From Scilla litardierei (lineage: Eukaryota; Streptophyta; Magnoliopsida; Asparagales; Asparagaceae): DNA of 64,000 nt. Position numbers and translations under genes: made by a program. The stretch lies in the NCBI GenBank assembly GCA_030789695.1, contig CM061142.1, positions 48,921,987-48,985,986 of the forward strand. The letters run 5' to 3'. The notes under the pieces were generated by a model. That model was not told the DNA's origin and made no database searches. It saw only the letters and a program-made list of their open reading frames with translations. Of the stretch, positions 9,748 to 21,183 are shown in pieces (position 1 is the first letter of the stretch; each line of letters begins with the position of its first letter).

Positions 9748-12700
9748 ATGGAGTATGAGTGCCTAGTAGACAATGCCTCAACGCACACTATCCTTCGCGA
9801 TCCATGCTATTTTTATAGCTTAAACAAATATGACGGTCATGTTATCACAATTTCGGGACTGTCCAACATAATCGAAGGATTTGGTGAAGCAATCATATTG
9901 CTCCCAAATAACACAAGACTTCAAATACAAAATGCACTATTCTCTCCAAAATCCAATAGAAATCTCATAAGTTTCAAAGATATTCGTTTTAACGGATATC
10001 ACTTAGAAACTAGAGATGAAGAAAACATTGGATATATGTATGTGACTCGTCAAGAAGATGGCCAGAAGACCATCTACGAACGATTTAAGGGACTCCCGTC
10101 GGGTCTCTACCACACGTATATTCAACCAATATAAGCCAATATGACTGAGCACCAGAAGTACCTTTCATTGCCCGAGTTTCAACTCTGACACAATAGACTT
10201 GGTCACCCTGGATCAGCTATGATGCGTCGCATCATCTCTGAATCCGGTGGACATAATTTGAAGAACCAGAGGATTTTTCAAAAGGGTGAATTTCCTTGTC
10301 CCCCTTGTTTTCAGGGAAAACTAATAACGAGACCCTCCCTTCTGAAAGTGGGATTAGAGTCTCCTGGCTTCCTAGAGAGAATTCATGGCGTCATTTGCGG
10401 GCCTATTCACCCCGCAAGTAGCCCATTTCGGTACTTCATGGTACTGATTGATGCATACACAAAATGGTCTTTTGTGTGCCTATTGTCCACCCGCAACCTA
10501 GCTTTCCCAAAGCTATTGGCACAAATAATTAGAATGCGGGCTCATTTCCCCGATAGCCATATCAAGAAACTATGTCTTGATAATGCGGGCGAATTCACTT
10601 CACTAGTCTTCGATGACTATTGTCGGGCAACGGGTATCAAAGTTGAACATCATATAGCTCATATTCACACCCAGAATGGATTAGCAGAGTATCTTATAAA
10701 GAGACTCCAATGGATTGCACATCCATTGCTCATGCAATCCAAGCTGCCTGTGGATGCTTGGGGGCATGCCATACTGCATGTCGCATCTCTCATTAGGATA
10801 AGGCCCTCTGGTGGCCATACATTATCCCCGATGCAGCTAGCATATGGCGCACTACCAGATATCTCCCATTTGAGAGTATTTGGTTGTGTGGTGTATGTCC
10901 CAATAGCACCACCTCAGAGGACCAAAATGGGTCCTCAGCGCCGTCTAGGTATTTATATTGAGTTTGATACGCCCTCAATTATTAGATACCTAGAACCTCT
11001 AACGGGGGACACATTTAAGGCACGTCTTGATGACTGTGAATTCGATGAGAAATCATTTCCAAACCTAGGCACACAGTCTAAGAAGCCTGATGCTTCTGAG
11101 ACCATTTCTTGGGACAAGAAGTCTTTGTCCCTTTATGATCCGCGTACTAATCTGTGTGAAGATGAGATCCTGAAGATCCTTCACATTCAGAACACAGTAC
11201 ACCTACTACCGGATAAATTTACGGACAACCAAAAGATTGTTCGTTCACACGTCCCTGCTGCCAACATGCCAGCTAGGATTGACATCCCCAAAGATGGATG
11301 CAATCCACCGGCAGCAGAATTGGCTGTACCTCAATTGAAAAGAGGACGCCTGCCAGGTTCAAAAGATAAAGTTCCTCGAAAGAGGAAGATTCCTGGAGAT
11401 AATAAGATGATCCCTCCACAGGATGCTGAGCTCAGACCAGCGACCTCTCCTCTCCTTATTTCCCCTGCAGAGGAAACAATAGGAGAAACATCATTAAATT
11501 ACGTACGTACTGGAGATGTACTGGACAGACATAGCACAGTCGTCAACGATGATTTTATGTTCGTTATTGCCGTTCACGTCGCTGAATACGATGATGAAGT
11601 TGAACCACGATCTCTAGCGGAGTGTAACCGCAGAGATATTGGCCAAAGTGGGAAGAGGCAATAAGAGTAGAGCTGGACTCACTCTTGAAACGCAAAGTCT
11701 TTGGACCAGTAGTCCAAACACCTGTAGGTGTTAGACCTGTGGGATATAAGTGGGTCTTCATCAGAAAAAGAAATGAAGAAAATGTGATCGTACGCTACAA
11801 GGCACGCCTTGTAGAACAAGGATTTTCCCAAAGGTCGGGGATTGATTATGAAGATACATATTCCCCGGTCATGGATGCGATCACTTTTCGATTCTTGCTT
11901 AGCCTATCATCTCTGGAAAGCCTAGAAATGCAGCTAATGGACATTGTGACTGCATATCTATATGGCGATATAGATAAAGAAATCTATATAAGACTTCCAG
12001 ATGGGTTTAATTTACCCCCAGAGATGAAAGAGAGACCTTAGGACGTCTTCTCGGTAAGGCTTCAAAGATTATTATATGGTCTTAAGCAATCAGGAAAAAT
12101 GTGGTATAATAGACTAAGTGTTTTCCTTGCACAACAAGGATTCATAAACAATGAAGTCTGCCCGTGTATCTTTATCAAAAAAACGGGAATGGGATTTGTC
12201 ATCGTCGCAGTATATGTGGACGACTTAAATCTCATAGGATCTCCTACAGAGATCATTGAGATATCTGAAAACCTAAATCATACCTTCAAAATGAAAGACC
12301 CAGGCAAAACGAGGTACTGTCTTGGCTTACAGATTGAACACCTACGAGGTGGAATCCTATTACACCAATCAAACTATACAAGAAAACTTCTAAACAAGTT
12401 TCGAATGGAACAATGTCATCCTTTAAGTAATCCTATGGACGTGAGATCACTGGATACTCATAAGGACCCTTTCCAACCGCTAGAAGAGGGGGAGGAGTTA
12501 CTGGGTGTTGAAGTGCCCTACCTCAGTGCCATTGGAGCACTTCTATATCTGGCAAACTGCACGCGTCCCGATATAGTGTTCGTAGTTAATCAACTTGCCA
12601 GACACAGTGATGCGCCTACAAAGCGCCACTGGAACAGAGTAAAGCATCTTCTACGCTACCTCCAGGGTTCTATAGATCTGGGACTATACTACCAGAGAGG

Positions 12701-13217
12701 TTTCTCCTCCCAGTTACTTGGTTATGCTGATGCAGGTTACTTATCCGATCCCTACACATCAAAATCACAAACTAGCTTTGTGTTTACCTATGGAGGGACT
12801 ACTATCTCATGGAGATCGGTAAAGCAAACCACTACATCAACATCATCCAACCACGCTGAACTCATTGTGATCCACAAAGCAAGCAAAGTGTGTTTTTGGC
12901 TTCGCTTTGTCGTCCAACATATCATTGATGCTACTGGCATGAAGACTGGTGATATTGATCCCACTGTCTTGTTTGAAGATAACACTGCATGCATAGCATA
13001 GCTCAAAAAGGGCTACATCAAAGGCGACAGAACGAAACACATTTCTCCCAAATTCTTCTGGACGCACGATCTACAGAAGAACGAGGAGGTCAAAATTCAG
13101 CAGATTCAATCCTGCAACAACTTAGCTGATCTGTTTACTAAATCTTTACCGAGATGTATTTTTGTAAAACTTGTAAAAGGAATCGGTATGAGACAGCTGA
13201 AAGACCTACAAGCCTGA
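9748..13217 (+). pseudogene. pol: Copia A pol: protease, integrase, RT, RNase H (broken)
   Basis: The protease begins at 9748 with motif CLVDNASTHTIL. TAA at 10132-10134 and a TGA just before HNRLGHPG (about 10190) interrupt the pre-integrase region. Integrase runs to TAA 11664 with the D, D and E blocks VLIDAYTKW, LDNAGEF and HTQNGLAE. A frameshift near 11640 moves RT into another frame (11685 on). TAG at 12039-12041 splits RT. YVDD is present near 12220, the RNase H block YADAGY near 12725, and TAG at 12999-13001 precedes the last 70 codons. With a frameshift and multiple stops, it is not functional. Confidence 0.9.
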
Positions 13218-13402
13218 AGCTTGTACGGATAAGGGGGAGTAACCTGTGGGTTGCACTCTTTTTCCTTAAGCTGTTGGTTTTTCCCACAGGGTTTTCCACA
13301 GCTAAGGTTTTAATGAGGCAAACACGATTACTCTGGATCCAGAAGTATCCACCCCTTTAGCATTATACACTAAGACCAAAGTCATGGATGGATAAGGGGG
13401 AG

Positions 13403-13576
13403 TGTTATGAATGGGGGAGGCCTTTGGCCTCCCCTCATCCTTATCCACCCATTACTCCCCATCAAGCTTACTAATGTGGACCTTTGGTATCTCATGTCCC
13501 TAGGCATTCTACTATTATGAATAAATAGAGAACCATGGCTTTGTGCAATGGTTACTCATTCTCTTGATTTCTAACA
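13403..13576 (+). repeat. 3' LTR of copia A
   Basis: This 174-bp LTR is TGTTATGAATGGG…TTTCTAACA, preceded by the polypurine tract at 13391-13402 and followed by TSD AATAC (13577-13581). It is about 23 bp longer than the 5' copy, with an extra block around 13440-13460. Confidence 0.92.
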
Positions 13577-14024
13577 AATACAATAAATTAATACTCAGAT
13601 TAAGGGCATAATCATTCTTTACTTCATCTTTCATTTCAGTTCTTTTGTCCTAATTTTCTTTTTTCTAACCTAGAAAACAATATGAATATCTGTGCTATGA
13701 ATGGATCCTCAATATGTATCTATTTTTGTAGGTTTTGGATATGGAATCATGATGATGCAAGTTTTTCAATTGACAAGAAAAATTACTCTCAACTAATTGA
13801 ATAACTCAATGGAGATATTAAGCATGATAGTTGGATTGTAGGTGCATGCATTTTCTTATCCTGTCAGGATGTATCCATATATTACTTTAATTCATGCTAT
13901 TTTCAGATGTTTGCACTGGCATGCGACTTACTACATCTGTTCTTTTTTCCCAGAATTATGGTCCCAGGTTTAATATAGCTTCTTAGTCACTATAGTTGAT
14001 TGCCAAGTGCGGTGGGTGATCTTT
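13577..14024. other. Backbone between copia A and the LARD
   Basis: AT-rich single-copy-looking sequence that presumably continues 3697-6510 across the copia A insertion. It holds one exon-like scrap (13732-13841). The last five bases, TCTTT, are the LARD target-site duplication. Confidence 0.5.
13732..13841 (+). pseudogene. Exon-like scrap flanked by AG and GT
   Basis: The upstream T-rich tract ends …tatttttgtag, and the scrap ends …gattgtag before gtgcatg, a plausible acceptor and donor. One frame reads FWIWNHDDASFSIDKKNYSQ, then LIE, a TAA, and LNGDIKHDSWIV. The in-frame stop suggests a dead exon. The protein is not recognised. Confidence 0.3.
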
Positions 14025-14554
14025 TGTAACGGTCGCTTTCCGACCTTATGGTTTTTCTACGTGCACGTGCTTTATCGTGCACGTATTTTATTTGGCTATT
14101 TCTGAGCTCCGGCATATGTGATGCGATTTGCCGTTGCGATCGTTTTGGGGTGTAGAATTTTATAGTAATTTTTGGGAACAACTTTTCACAGCTCGTTTTC
14201 TCGCAAAACGATTCTGAACGATAGGGGCGTTTTAGTCATTTGACTCAAAACACCGTTTCCAATTTTACGTTAATTCTTGGTAGGCGTTACGCACGATCAG
14301 GCTCCGTAGATCTGTGCGTCTCATCTCCACGATCGCCCCGGTATTTTCGGATTATTTTTACGACGCTCGGATTGCGAGATATCGCCCGGGATAACCTCGA
14401 CCGTCGATTCTTTCCCAATCAGATTCAAATTTCGAATTTGTTAGCCAGATCTGGCTAAATCTTTCTTTTAAATCGTTTTAAAACTTTTCTAATCTGTTTC
14501 TCTAACCTCCCCTAGACTTACCCCAAAATTACACCCACTATCTCTTTGAGCTCT

Positions 14555-14740
14555 GCACTTTTGGCTAAACCCTAGATGCTATATAGCAAATTATTATTAT
14601 TATTTATAACCCAAATCCCTAACCCTAACTAACCCTAACCATAATTCTACACAGCTGTCGGCCTCCCCCTAAACCACAGAAACCCCGATCACCCGTCTCC
14701 CTCTCGCTCTCTAGCTCTCTCGCACGCGCGCGCGCGCGCG

Positions 14741-14784
<44 letters not shown>

Positions 14785-14840
14785 CTCTCTCTCTCGCTCT
14801 CTCGCTCTCTCACTCGCTCTCTCTCTCTCTCCCCCCTCAC
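14555..14840 (+). promoter_or_regulatory. Candidate LTR promoter: telo-boxes, TATA-like box, CT tract
   Basis: The region carries AAACCCTAG, a CTATATAG/TATTTATAAC AT-rich core, and a short cluster of telomere-like CCCTAA repeats (14618-14640), followed by alternating GC and a long CT run. Telo-boxes with CT-rich tracts are common in plant promoters and 5' UTRs. The same set is at 20990-21185 in the 3' LTR with a shorter GC/CT run. The promoter role is inferred. Confidence 0.4.
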
Positions 14841-16621
14841 GGTGATCCGCTGCCCTTGCGGCCTCCCCACAGCCCGCACCCTCCGATGATTGTCGCGGCG
14901 TCCCTCACTCTCAACCGCCTCGCCAAGGCCCCGCGACGACGCCTCCTCCTCTCCCCTCTCTTCCACGGCGAGACCGCGATCCCGACGCCGCGCATCCATC
15001 TGCGAACCCCGACCGCCGTGGTCGACTTCCGACGCTGACCCGCCGTCCGCCGCAGGCCGCCTTAGCCCTCACAGCACGCCAACTCCGATCCCCTCTCTCC
15101 GACGTTTCCCTCTCGCATCCGCGGCAAGATCGCCACCCGCATTCGCCATCTGCTTCTCAGCGCCTCCCGATCACCGGCCCCTGCCTCCTCGGCCACTCCC
15201 CAGTGCCATCCCTCTCCCTCTCGCTCTCGGCCGCCGCGATCTGACCGCCGCCACCCACGATCGCCGCTCAGCGCCTTCCGCCGCCTTCGCACGACGCCGC
15301 TCCGGCGTCCCCGAGCCCGAACGCCGTCGCTGCGCTATTCCAAGCTGTCGCAATTGCAGCCTCCCTCTCACCACCGCCGACCGCCTTTGATCGCCGCGCC
15401 GTGCTGCCATCACCCCCGCGGCCACCTACGTTCACGAGCTCGCCAGCCATCGCTGCGCACCTCGCGCATAGCACCGCCATCTGTGACCCCACCGTGACCG
15501 CCGTGATCGCCGTGACCGTTGAGACCCCATCCCGGTCGTCGCCTCGCTCCGCGGCCATCTCCCAGACCCGGTCCCTCGCACCCACGGCGAGACCGCTGTC
15601 GTCGCTGCTGGGCGCCTCCCGCCGCCCTCGCATCCTCACATCGCGCCGCTGTGACTCACTGCAGCCACCGCACAGTTTTTCCGCCACCGTGCCACCTGTC
15701 TATCTGATTTCACCGCTGTGCCGCCTGCTGCGCTCCACGCAGTGCCGCTCGTCCCGATGTTCTGACGATGCCGCCTGTTTCCCGACGCCCCAAGCCGCGT
15801 GCACAGCCGTGATCAACGATCAAGATCTGCCCGCAGCCTCCCCGCGTCACTAGCTCGCTGTTTTGCCGTTGGACAAATCGTGCTCGCTGCCCACACTACG
15901 TCCGCTGCCCAGACAAGTCTCACTACGCTACCCGTAGTCGAGACAACATAGACGCCGCAGGGCTCACGATCTTCCGGAATCATGATCCGTTACCGTTACC
16001 GTTGACTGAGATGTTTCGTTGCGCTACACGCAGCCATCACAATCCTGAGGCGATCCCGAGACGACCTCCACTGCGCTACCCGCAGTCGGGGACACGAGCA
16101 CCGCCACCGTTTTCAGACCCGATGCCAGATTAAATGCGTGTTCCTCACACCAGGTTGGTCCCCCAACTCGTAGCACAACCCACACCGTAGAGAAACTGAA
16201 AACCTAACTAAAATCAGACAACTGTAACTAAATTTATTTTTCTGCACCCTTAAAACGTTGTGAAACAGTAGATTCGACGACTGGACTTTTGAACTGTGCA
16301 CATAGGATAGAATCGTCGAATAGGGCTGAACATCAAAATTGTGACTTTGAAGATTAGGGTAGTCCCGACAACCTAGAAACAAAACCTAAATAGGTTTATT
16401 GAAAAACGCGACCTGACACCGTCGCCATGACCTGTTTCAGACGGACTACTGCGGATGAGACGCCTGGACGAGACGCCCCAGACGGACGATACACTCGCCA
16501 CCGCAGGCAAGTGTGTCCCACTTGCACTTTCGGCCGTGCTTAGGCCTTAGTTGGTTAGAACTGATAACTGTGAACAAAGAGTACCAGACGTGAAATGATA
16601 GCGTCCGGGACGACCCCTGAC

Positions 16622-16650
16622 GGCTCAGACTTGACGACGAAGTCTGAGCC
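16622..16650 (+). other. Hairpin with loop GACGACG (5' LTR)
   Basis: Perfect 11-bp stem with arms GGCTCAGACTT and AAGTCTGAGCC around loop GACGACG. It sits just after a GAAATGATAGC box, as in the LTR at 1-1338. The identical hairpin is at 22967-22995 in the 3' LTR. Confidence 0.85.
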
Positions 16651-16752
16651 TGACAACAACAACTTTTGACATCGTAGGGCTATCATGTGTGTGCGTGTGT
16701 GTGAACACCCTAGAATAACCCTTCCCGTCTTGTCACGTCCCGTCCCGTCTTG

Positions 16753-16925
16753 CACAGCCTGCGGGCAATAGGATACTCTCTAAGCTAGAGAGAGTGATCC
16801 CTTGTACTGATACACAGCCTGCGGGCAATAGGGCACTCACCAGTGAGTGGGTGATCCCTTGTACTGATACACAGCCCAGAGGGCAACAGGGCACTCGCCA
16901 AGCTAGAGCGAGTGATCCCTTGTCG
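16753..16925 (+). repeat. Hairpin minisatellite, three units (5' LTR)
   Basis: Units of 57-60 bp start at 16753, 16813 and 16870 with CACAGCCTGCGGGCAATA or a CCAGAGGG variant. Each unit contains an inverted repeat around AAGCTAGA or CA. Arms include ACTCTC/GAGAGT, CACTCAC/GTGAGTG and ACTCGC/GCGAGT. Confidence 0.88.
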
Positions 16926-17303
16926 TGCTTGTCTTGTCTTGTCATACTTGGGGTTTGGGGTTGGGTTGAGCATGCGCACGGCAAGAGGGTCTGATCCCCC
17001 TCGAACCGTAAGGCGTGAACCCTTTTGTGTCTCACTTGTCTTGTCTCGTCTTGTCCCGTCACGTCTCGACTTGTCTTGACACCGGTAGGCTAGTCCCATA
17101 GTTGGTAGTACACGCTACGACTACTACTTGTCACGTTTTACTTTCCTGCTGCGTTACTTTCTTTTGTTCCCCTGTTATAACCTCAGCATGCTAATCAACC
17201 AGTAAACCGTTGTTAAATAGTTGATACACTTGCAGTTTGGTCTAACCCTTTTTGTAGACCTTACCTGACGTACAGTTCCTCCTGTTGGTGCTGTACGTCA
17301 GGT

Positions 17304-17453
17304 GTTGAGCCAGAGTACATTGACGAGGCGGACTTGTCAGCAGACGTGGAGCCAGAGGATACTGATCCAGAGTACAATCCAGAGGAGGACCAGACCTTGA
17401 GGACTTTTCAGTCGTCACCTTTCAGAGGTTACTATTTTTTAGTTTGCTTTTAG
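17304..17453 (+). other. Acidic ORF inside LARD 5' LTR
   Basis: The open frame reads VEPEYIDEADLSADVEPED… and continues PEYNPEEDQ to TAG at 17451. It is the same position and style as the acidic ORF at 890-997. The 3' LTR copy (23710-23799) stops earlier, right after PEYNPEED. There is no ATG near, so any translation would need splicing or an upstream start. Confidence 0.4.
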
Positions 17454-17697
17454 ATAGTTTGTTGCCATGCTTAGGCTTCTTTTTAGACTTTTTACTCGCT
17501 GGATATTATATCTCTAATTTAATGATTGCCTTTTCCTTTCTGTACTACCTATTGTTCCGAATTTTATTAATGCAAGAACCTGAAAATTTTAAAATGGTAC
17601 CCCTACAGACGCTTATTGGGTCCGAGCTTCACAGCTCTGGCCTAAGCGGGCCTTAGTCACGCTTCGCCTCCGTATTTTTGGAAAGCGGGGCGTGACA

Positions 17698-20455
17698 AGT
17701 TTTAGTGGTGGCCCATGCAGGACATGCAAAAGTTCGGAACAATAAAAGTACCGCATTCATTTAATATCCACGTACAAGTCTGAATTAGGTTCCCAGTCTT
17801 AAATGGTAGGAAGACGTAGATAGACACCCAGGTTGACAACCTGACGCGTTGGTTAGGAATTAGTCATCCTCGTCCTAGAATACCTTAGTAGCCCACTTGA
17901 CTCTGACCGTGTTAGATTTCCAGAGCCCTTATTTTAGTCGTTCGCTCAGGTCCATCGACTTCGGGCCCAGCAGAACTAACCCTGATTCTCTTAGGAAACT
18001 TCCCGTTAGATCCTGGTTACAGTCTAGCTCATTAGGAAATCTTAGAACCGAGCTCTCCTGATCTTCAGACGACCCGATAATTAGAACCCCTGACTTCTAG
18101 CGTCTCTTTGATCATTACCCTTTTCGTGATATCGACCGTAGAGTTCCATTGTAGCTTCGTAAATCGTATCCTAAGTGTATCCATCATGCGATCTTTTCCT
18201 TTCTTCCAATTCACGTAATCGTTCCTGACGAGTATCGTCGATCCTTCGAATCCCTTCCTTGACCAATTCTGCTTCCTCTAAAAGTATTTTCGAAATTTAT
18301 TATTAAGTTTTTCGCTCAGCTTAATTTCTTTGAAAACCCCTATATTATATATTTCAAAATTTCTTGTTTTTTTCGGTTGAGTTAAAATTCTTTCACTGAT
18401 CTTGAAACCTCCCTGGTCGTAAAATTATTTTACTATCTCGTACCTATTTCCAAATCGACATCTTTCGTGTTTCAGTTTTAAACCTTGTTATCAATTCTAA
18501 AATCCAATACATATATATTACTTTTCTAAACTACAAAATTTTATTGCTAATCACTTACCGCACGTACTTTTAGAATATGTTCTAAACCAAAGAGAACTTT
18601 AAATTTCTTCTCGTATATGTATAAACAGCCCTATGTTCATCGTGCTCATACTTCAAGAATCCTTGTTTAAACTTACTTTCATTTGCAAAGCAATCGCTAT
18701 CTTATCCTACTTTTATTTCTTCATCTAATTTTTTCAAACCGTAAAAAAAAAATTTCGTTTGCTTACTTTTCCCTACATATTTTTATAAGTATAAAAGTAT
18801 TTGATACCATATTTTACACGTAATTCTTCTTTCATCTATCTAATTATTTTTTAATATAAAAAATAATAATAATAAATAATTCTGTTCCATCCAACCAACC
18901 ACCTTCTAACCCCGCCTTTATTTGAACTCGTTCTTTCCGATTTATTTCGTTACACTTTTGGTTTCTGTTTCCTTTATTTGGTGTAGACATTAGTCCTTGT
19001 AGTTGTCCGTGCTACCTCCAGTATAGGAGTAGGCCCTTGGTAGGTGATGTTGTCGTGATGCATGAGTATAGTTAGAGTGTGTAGACCTGTATGAGTGTGT
19101 CATCTTTAGGATCCTGATAATTGCCTTTTGTGTCTTGAAAGTGAACTCAGTGTTAACCATGATATGATTGAAGTTGTCTGAACGACGGTATTCATACGTA
19201 TATGAATAGGGTCATAGCAGGCAATTTCCTTAGACGTATTTTTTCGCGATTATAGAATAGCTTATCTTTGACTGCATGTGATTGTATCAAAACTTTGTTT
19301 TCTTTTAAACCAAACCTTTAAAGTTTTTGAAATTAGCTCACAAGATCACAAATCAATTATCCTTCCTCATCCATTACCACGACTCCACACGTTTTTCCAA
19401 ATGTTTTAAAAATGTGACACTGGTTTTAAGTTTCCCTTTCTCTTCTCTTCTCTCTCTCTCTCCATTTAGAAATATTATGTTATGGTTGTTATAGTTTTGG
19501 GACTAGCTATTATTGTTGTAAGATTTTGTTTGCGGGTAGGCTCAGGGAGAGATGAGATTTGTTATAGCAATGATTAACCGATTTTGGAACAATAGGATAT
19601 TGGAATAGATTTCTTTCGGATGAGAGGAATGGGCTGTCCAAGACTTATTTATAAAACCGAAGTGTGGCGGACTCAATGGAGAATTCTAGTTAAATGAGAT
19701 TATATGCGTGAAGATGAGAACTTATCAGATTTGAGGCTTAGACGAGTGGTAGATAGGAATAGCTATAAAGGTATGGTATGATTTAGAGTGACCATGAAAT
19801 GATGAAAACATTTGAAGCATCAATACATGAGTATTAAGTTAACGTGAGAAGACATTGGGAATAACACGAAGTGTTGAGATGAATGGATGGTTAGGTAGGC
19901 GGACTTAAATTGGTTGGGATTAGTTATAGTGAGTAGGATGAGATGTGATTTTGATAGTTCAATTACTTGGCGGATAAATTTATGGGAAGATATGACAAGA
20001 AATGTATTAAGGACACTACGATTGTTGATTTGTGAAAGGTGTTATAAGATAGACAAAGTTTTTGTCTTGGATTGGTGATTGACTAGGACATCTTTTTAGC
20101 GATTGATTAATATTGGGAAGAGATTGAGAAATTTAAAGATGTTATGGAGCGATGATGTTTAATGGAGTGGTATGGTATGAGAAGATGATTGTTATTCTTT
20201 TATGAGAACTTGGGGTTGGAAATTTGAACGGCAGAGATGGGTCTATAGTTAAGTGTTAGGATGTGAGATTAGTCGTGGCATTATCCAGTGAAAAGAAGGG
20301 TTATGATGGATTATTTGAGGAACGATGTTGAAGTTATAGGATTAGAGATCATTGTGTGGAAGATGGGAGTTATAGGCTTAAGTATTTATAGATTTTATAA
20401 TTATTATTAGTATAAGTGATTCCGAGGACGGAATCACTTCTAAGGTGGGTAGAAT
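17698..20455 (+). other. Non-coding interior of the LARD
   Basis: No gag, pol or other domain is seen. Directly after the LTR is AGTTTTAGTGGTGGCCC, which could be a degraded primer-binding site but is not a clear match to TGGTATCAGAG. Roughly 17698-18960 is pyrimidine-rich on the + strand and 19480-20440 purine-rich. The interior ends in the polypurine tract 20443-20455. Confidence 0.75.
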
Positions 20456-21125
20456 GTAACGGTCATTTTCCGACCTTATGGTTTTTCTACGTGCACGTGC
20501 TTTATCGTGCACGTATTTTATTTGGCTATTTCTGAGCTCCGGCATATGCGATGCGATATGCCGTTGCGATCGTTTTGGGGTGTAGAATTTTATAGTAATT
20601 TTTGGGAACAACTTTTCACGGCTCGTTTTCTCGCAAAACGATTCTGAACGATAGGGGCGTTTTAGTCATTTGACTCAAAACACCGTTTCCAATTTTACGT
20701 TAATTCTTGGTAGGTGTTACGCACGATCAGGCTCCGTAGATCTGTGCGTCTCGTCTCCACGATCGCCCCGATATATTCGGATTATTTTTCCGACACTCGG
20801 ATTGCGAAATATCGCCCGGGATAACCTCGACCGTCGATTCTTTCCCAATCAGATTCAAATTTCAAATTTGTTAGCCAAATCTGGCTAAATCTTTCTTTTA
20901 AATCGTTTTAAAACTTTCCTAATCTGTTTCTCTAACCTCCCCTAGACTTACCCCAAAATTACACCCACTATCTCTTTGAGCTCTGCACTTTTGGCTAAAC
21001 CCTAGATGCTATATAGCAAATTATTATTATTATTTATAACCCAAATCCCTAACCCTAACTAACCCTAACCCTAATTCTACACATACGCCGGCCTCCCCCC
21101 TAAAACACAGAAACCCCGATCACCC

Positions 21126-21183
<58 letters not shown>

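Larger units (their letters stand above)
6516..13576 (+). mobile_element. Ty1/copia retrotransposon A, complete but decayed
   Basis: Two short LTRs (6516-6666, 13403-13576) are flanked by the target-site duplication AATAC (6511-6515 and 13577-13581). Between them lie gag (8614-9624), protease, integrase, reverse transcriptase and RNase H in copia order, then a polypurine tract GATAAGGGGGAG at 13391-13402. The leader is unusually long (1.95 kb) and holds a G-rich minisatellite. LTR divergence, several stops and a frameshift show it is old. Gag and integrase style resemble a short-LTR copia lineage (possibly Bianca-like, not verified). Confidence 0.93.
14025..17697 (+). repeat. 5' LTR of the LARD
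   Basis: TG…CA boundaries as above. Internal order: start-proximal inverted repeat ACGTGCACG/CGTGCACGT (~14060-14090), telo-box/TATA region (~14560-14640), (GC)n and (CT)n runs (~14722-14835), a GC-rich 1.4-kb block, hairpin with loop GACGACG (16622-16650), three-unit hairpin minisatellite (16753-16925), acidic ORF (17304-17453) and the conserved terminal block. ORFs such as RERERER are translations of (CT)n. Confidence 0.93.

Noticed and set aside
14618..14640. Interstitial telomere
   Set aside because: Only a few CCCTAA-type units within an LTR promoter region; better read as telo-boxes.
14625..15853. ORFs with RERERER and Ser/Pro/Arg-rich sequence in the LARD LTR (also 21077-22102)
   Set aside because: Translations of (CT)n and GC-rich LTR sequence on several frames at once; frames are not conserved between the two LTRs.
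16785..17099. ORFs with repeated CISTRDH-type peptide in the LARD LTR (also 23130-23517)
   Set aside because: Translations of the 57-60 bp hairpin minisatellite in several frames.
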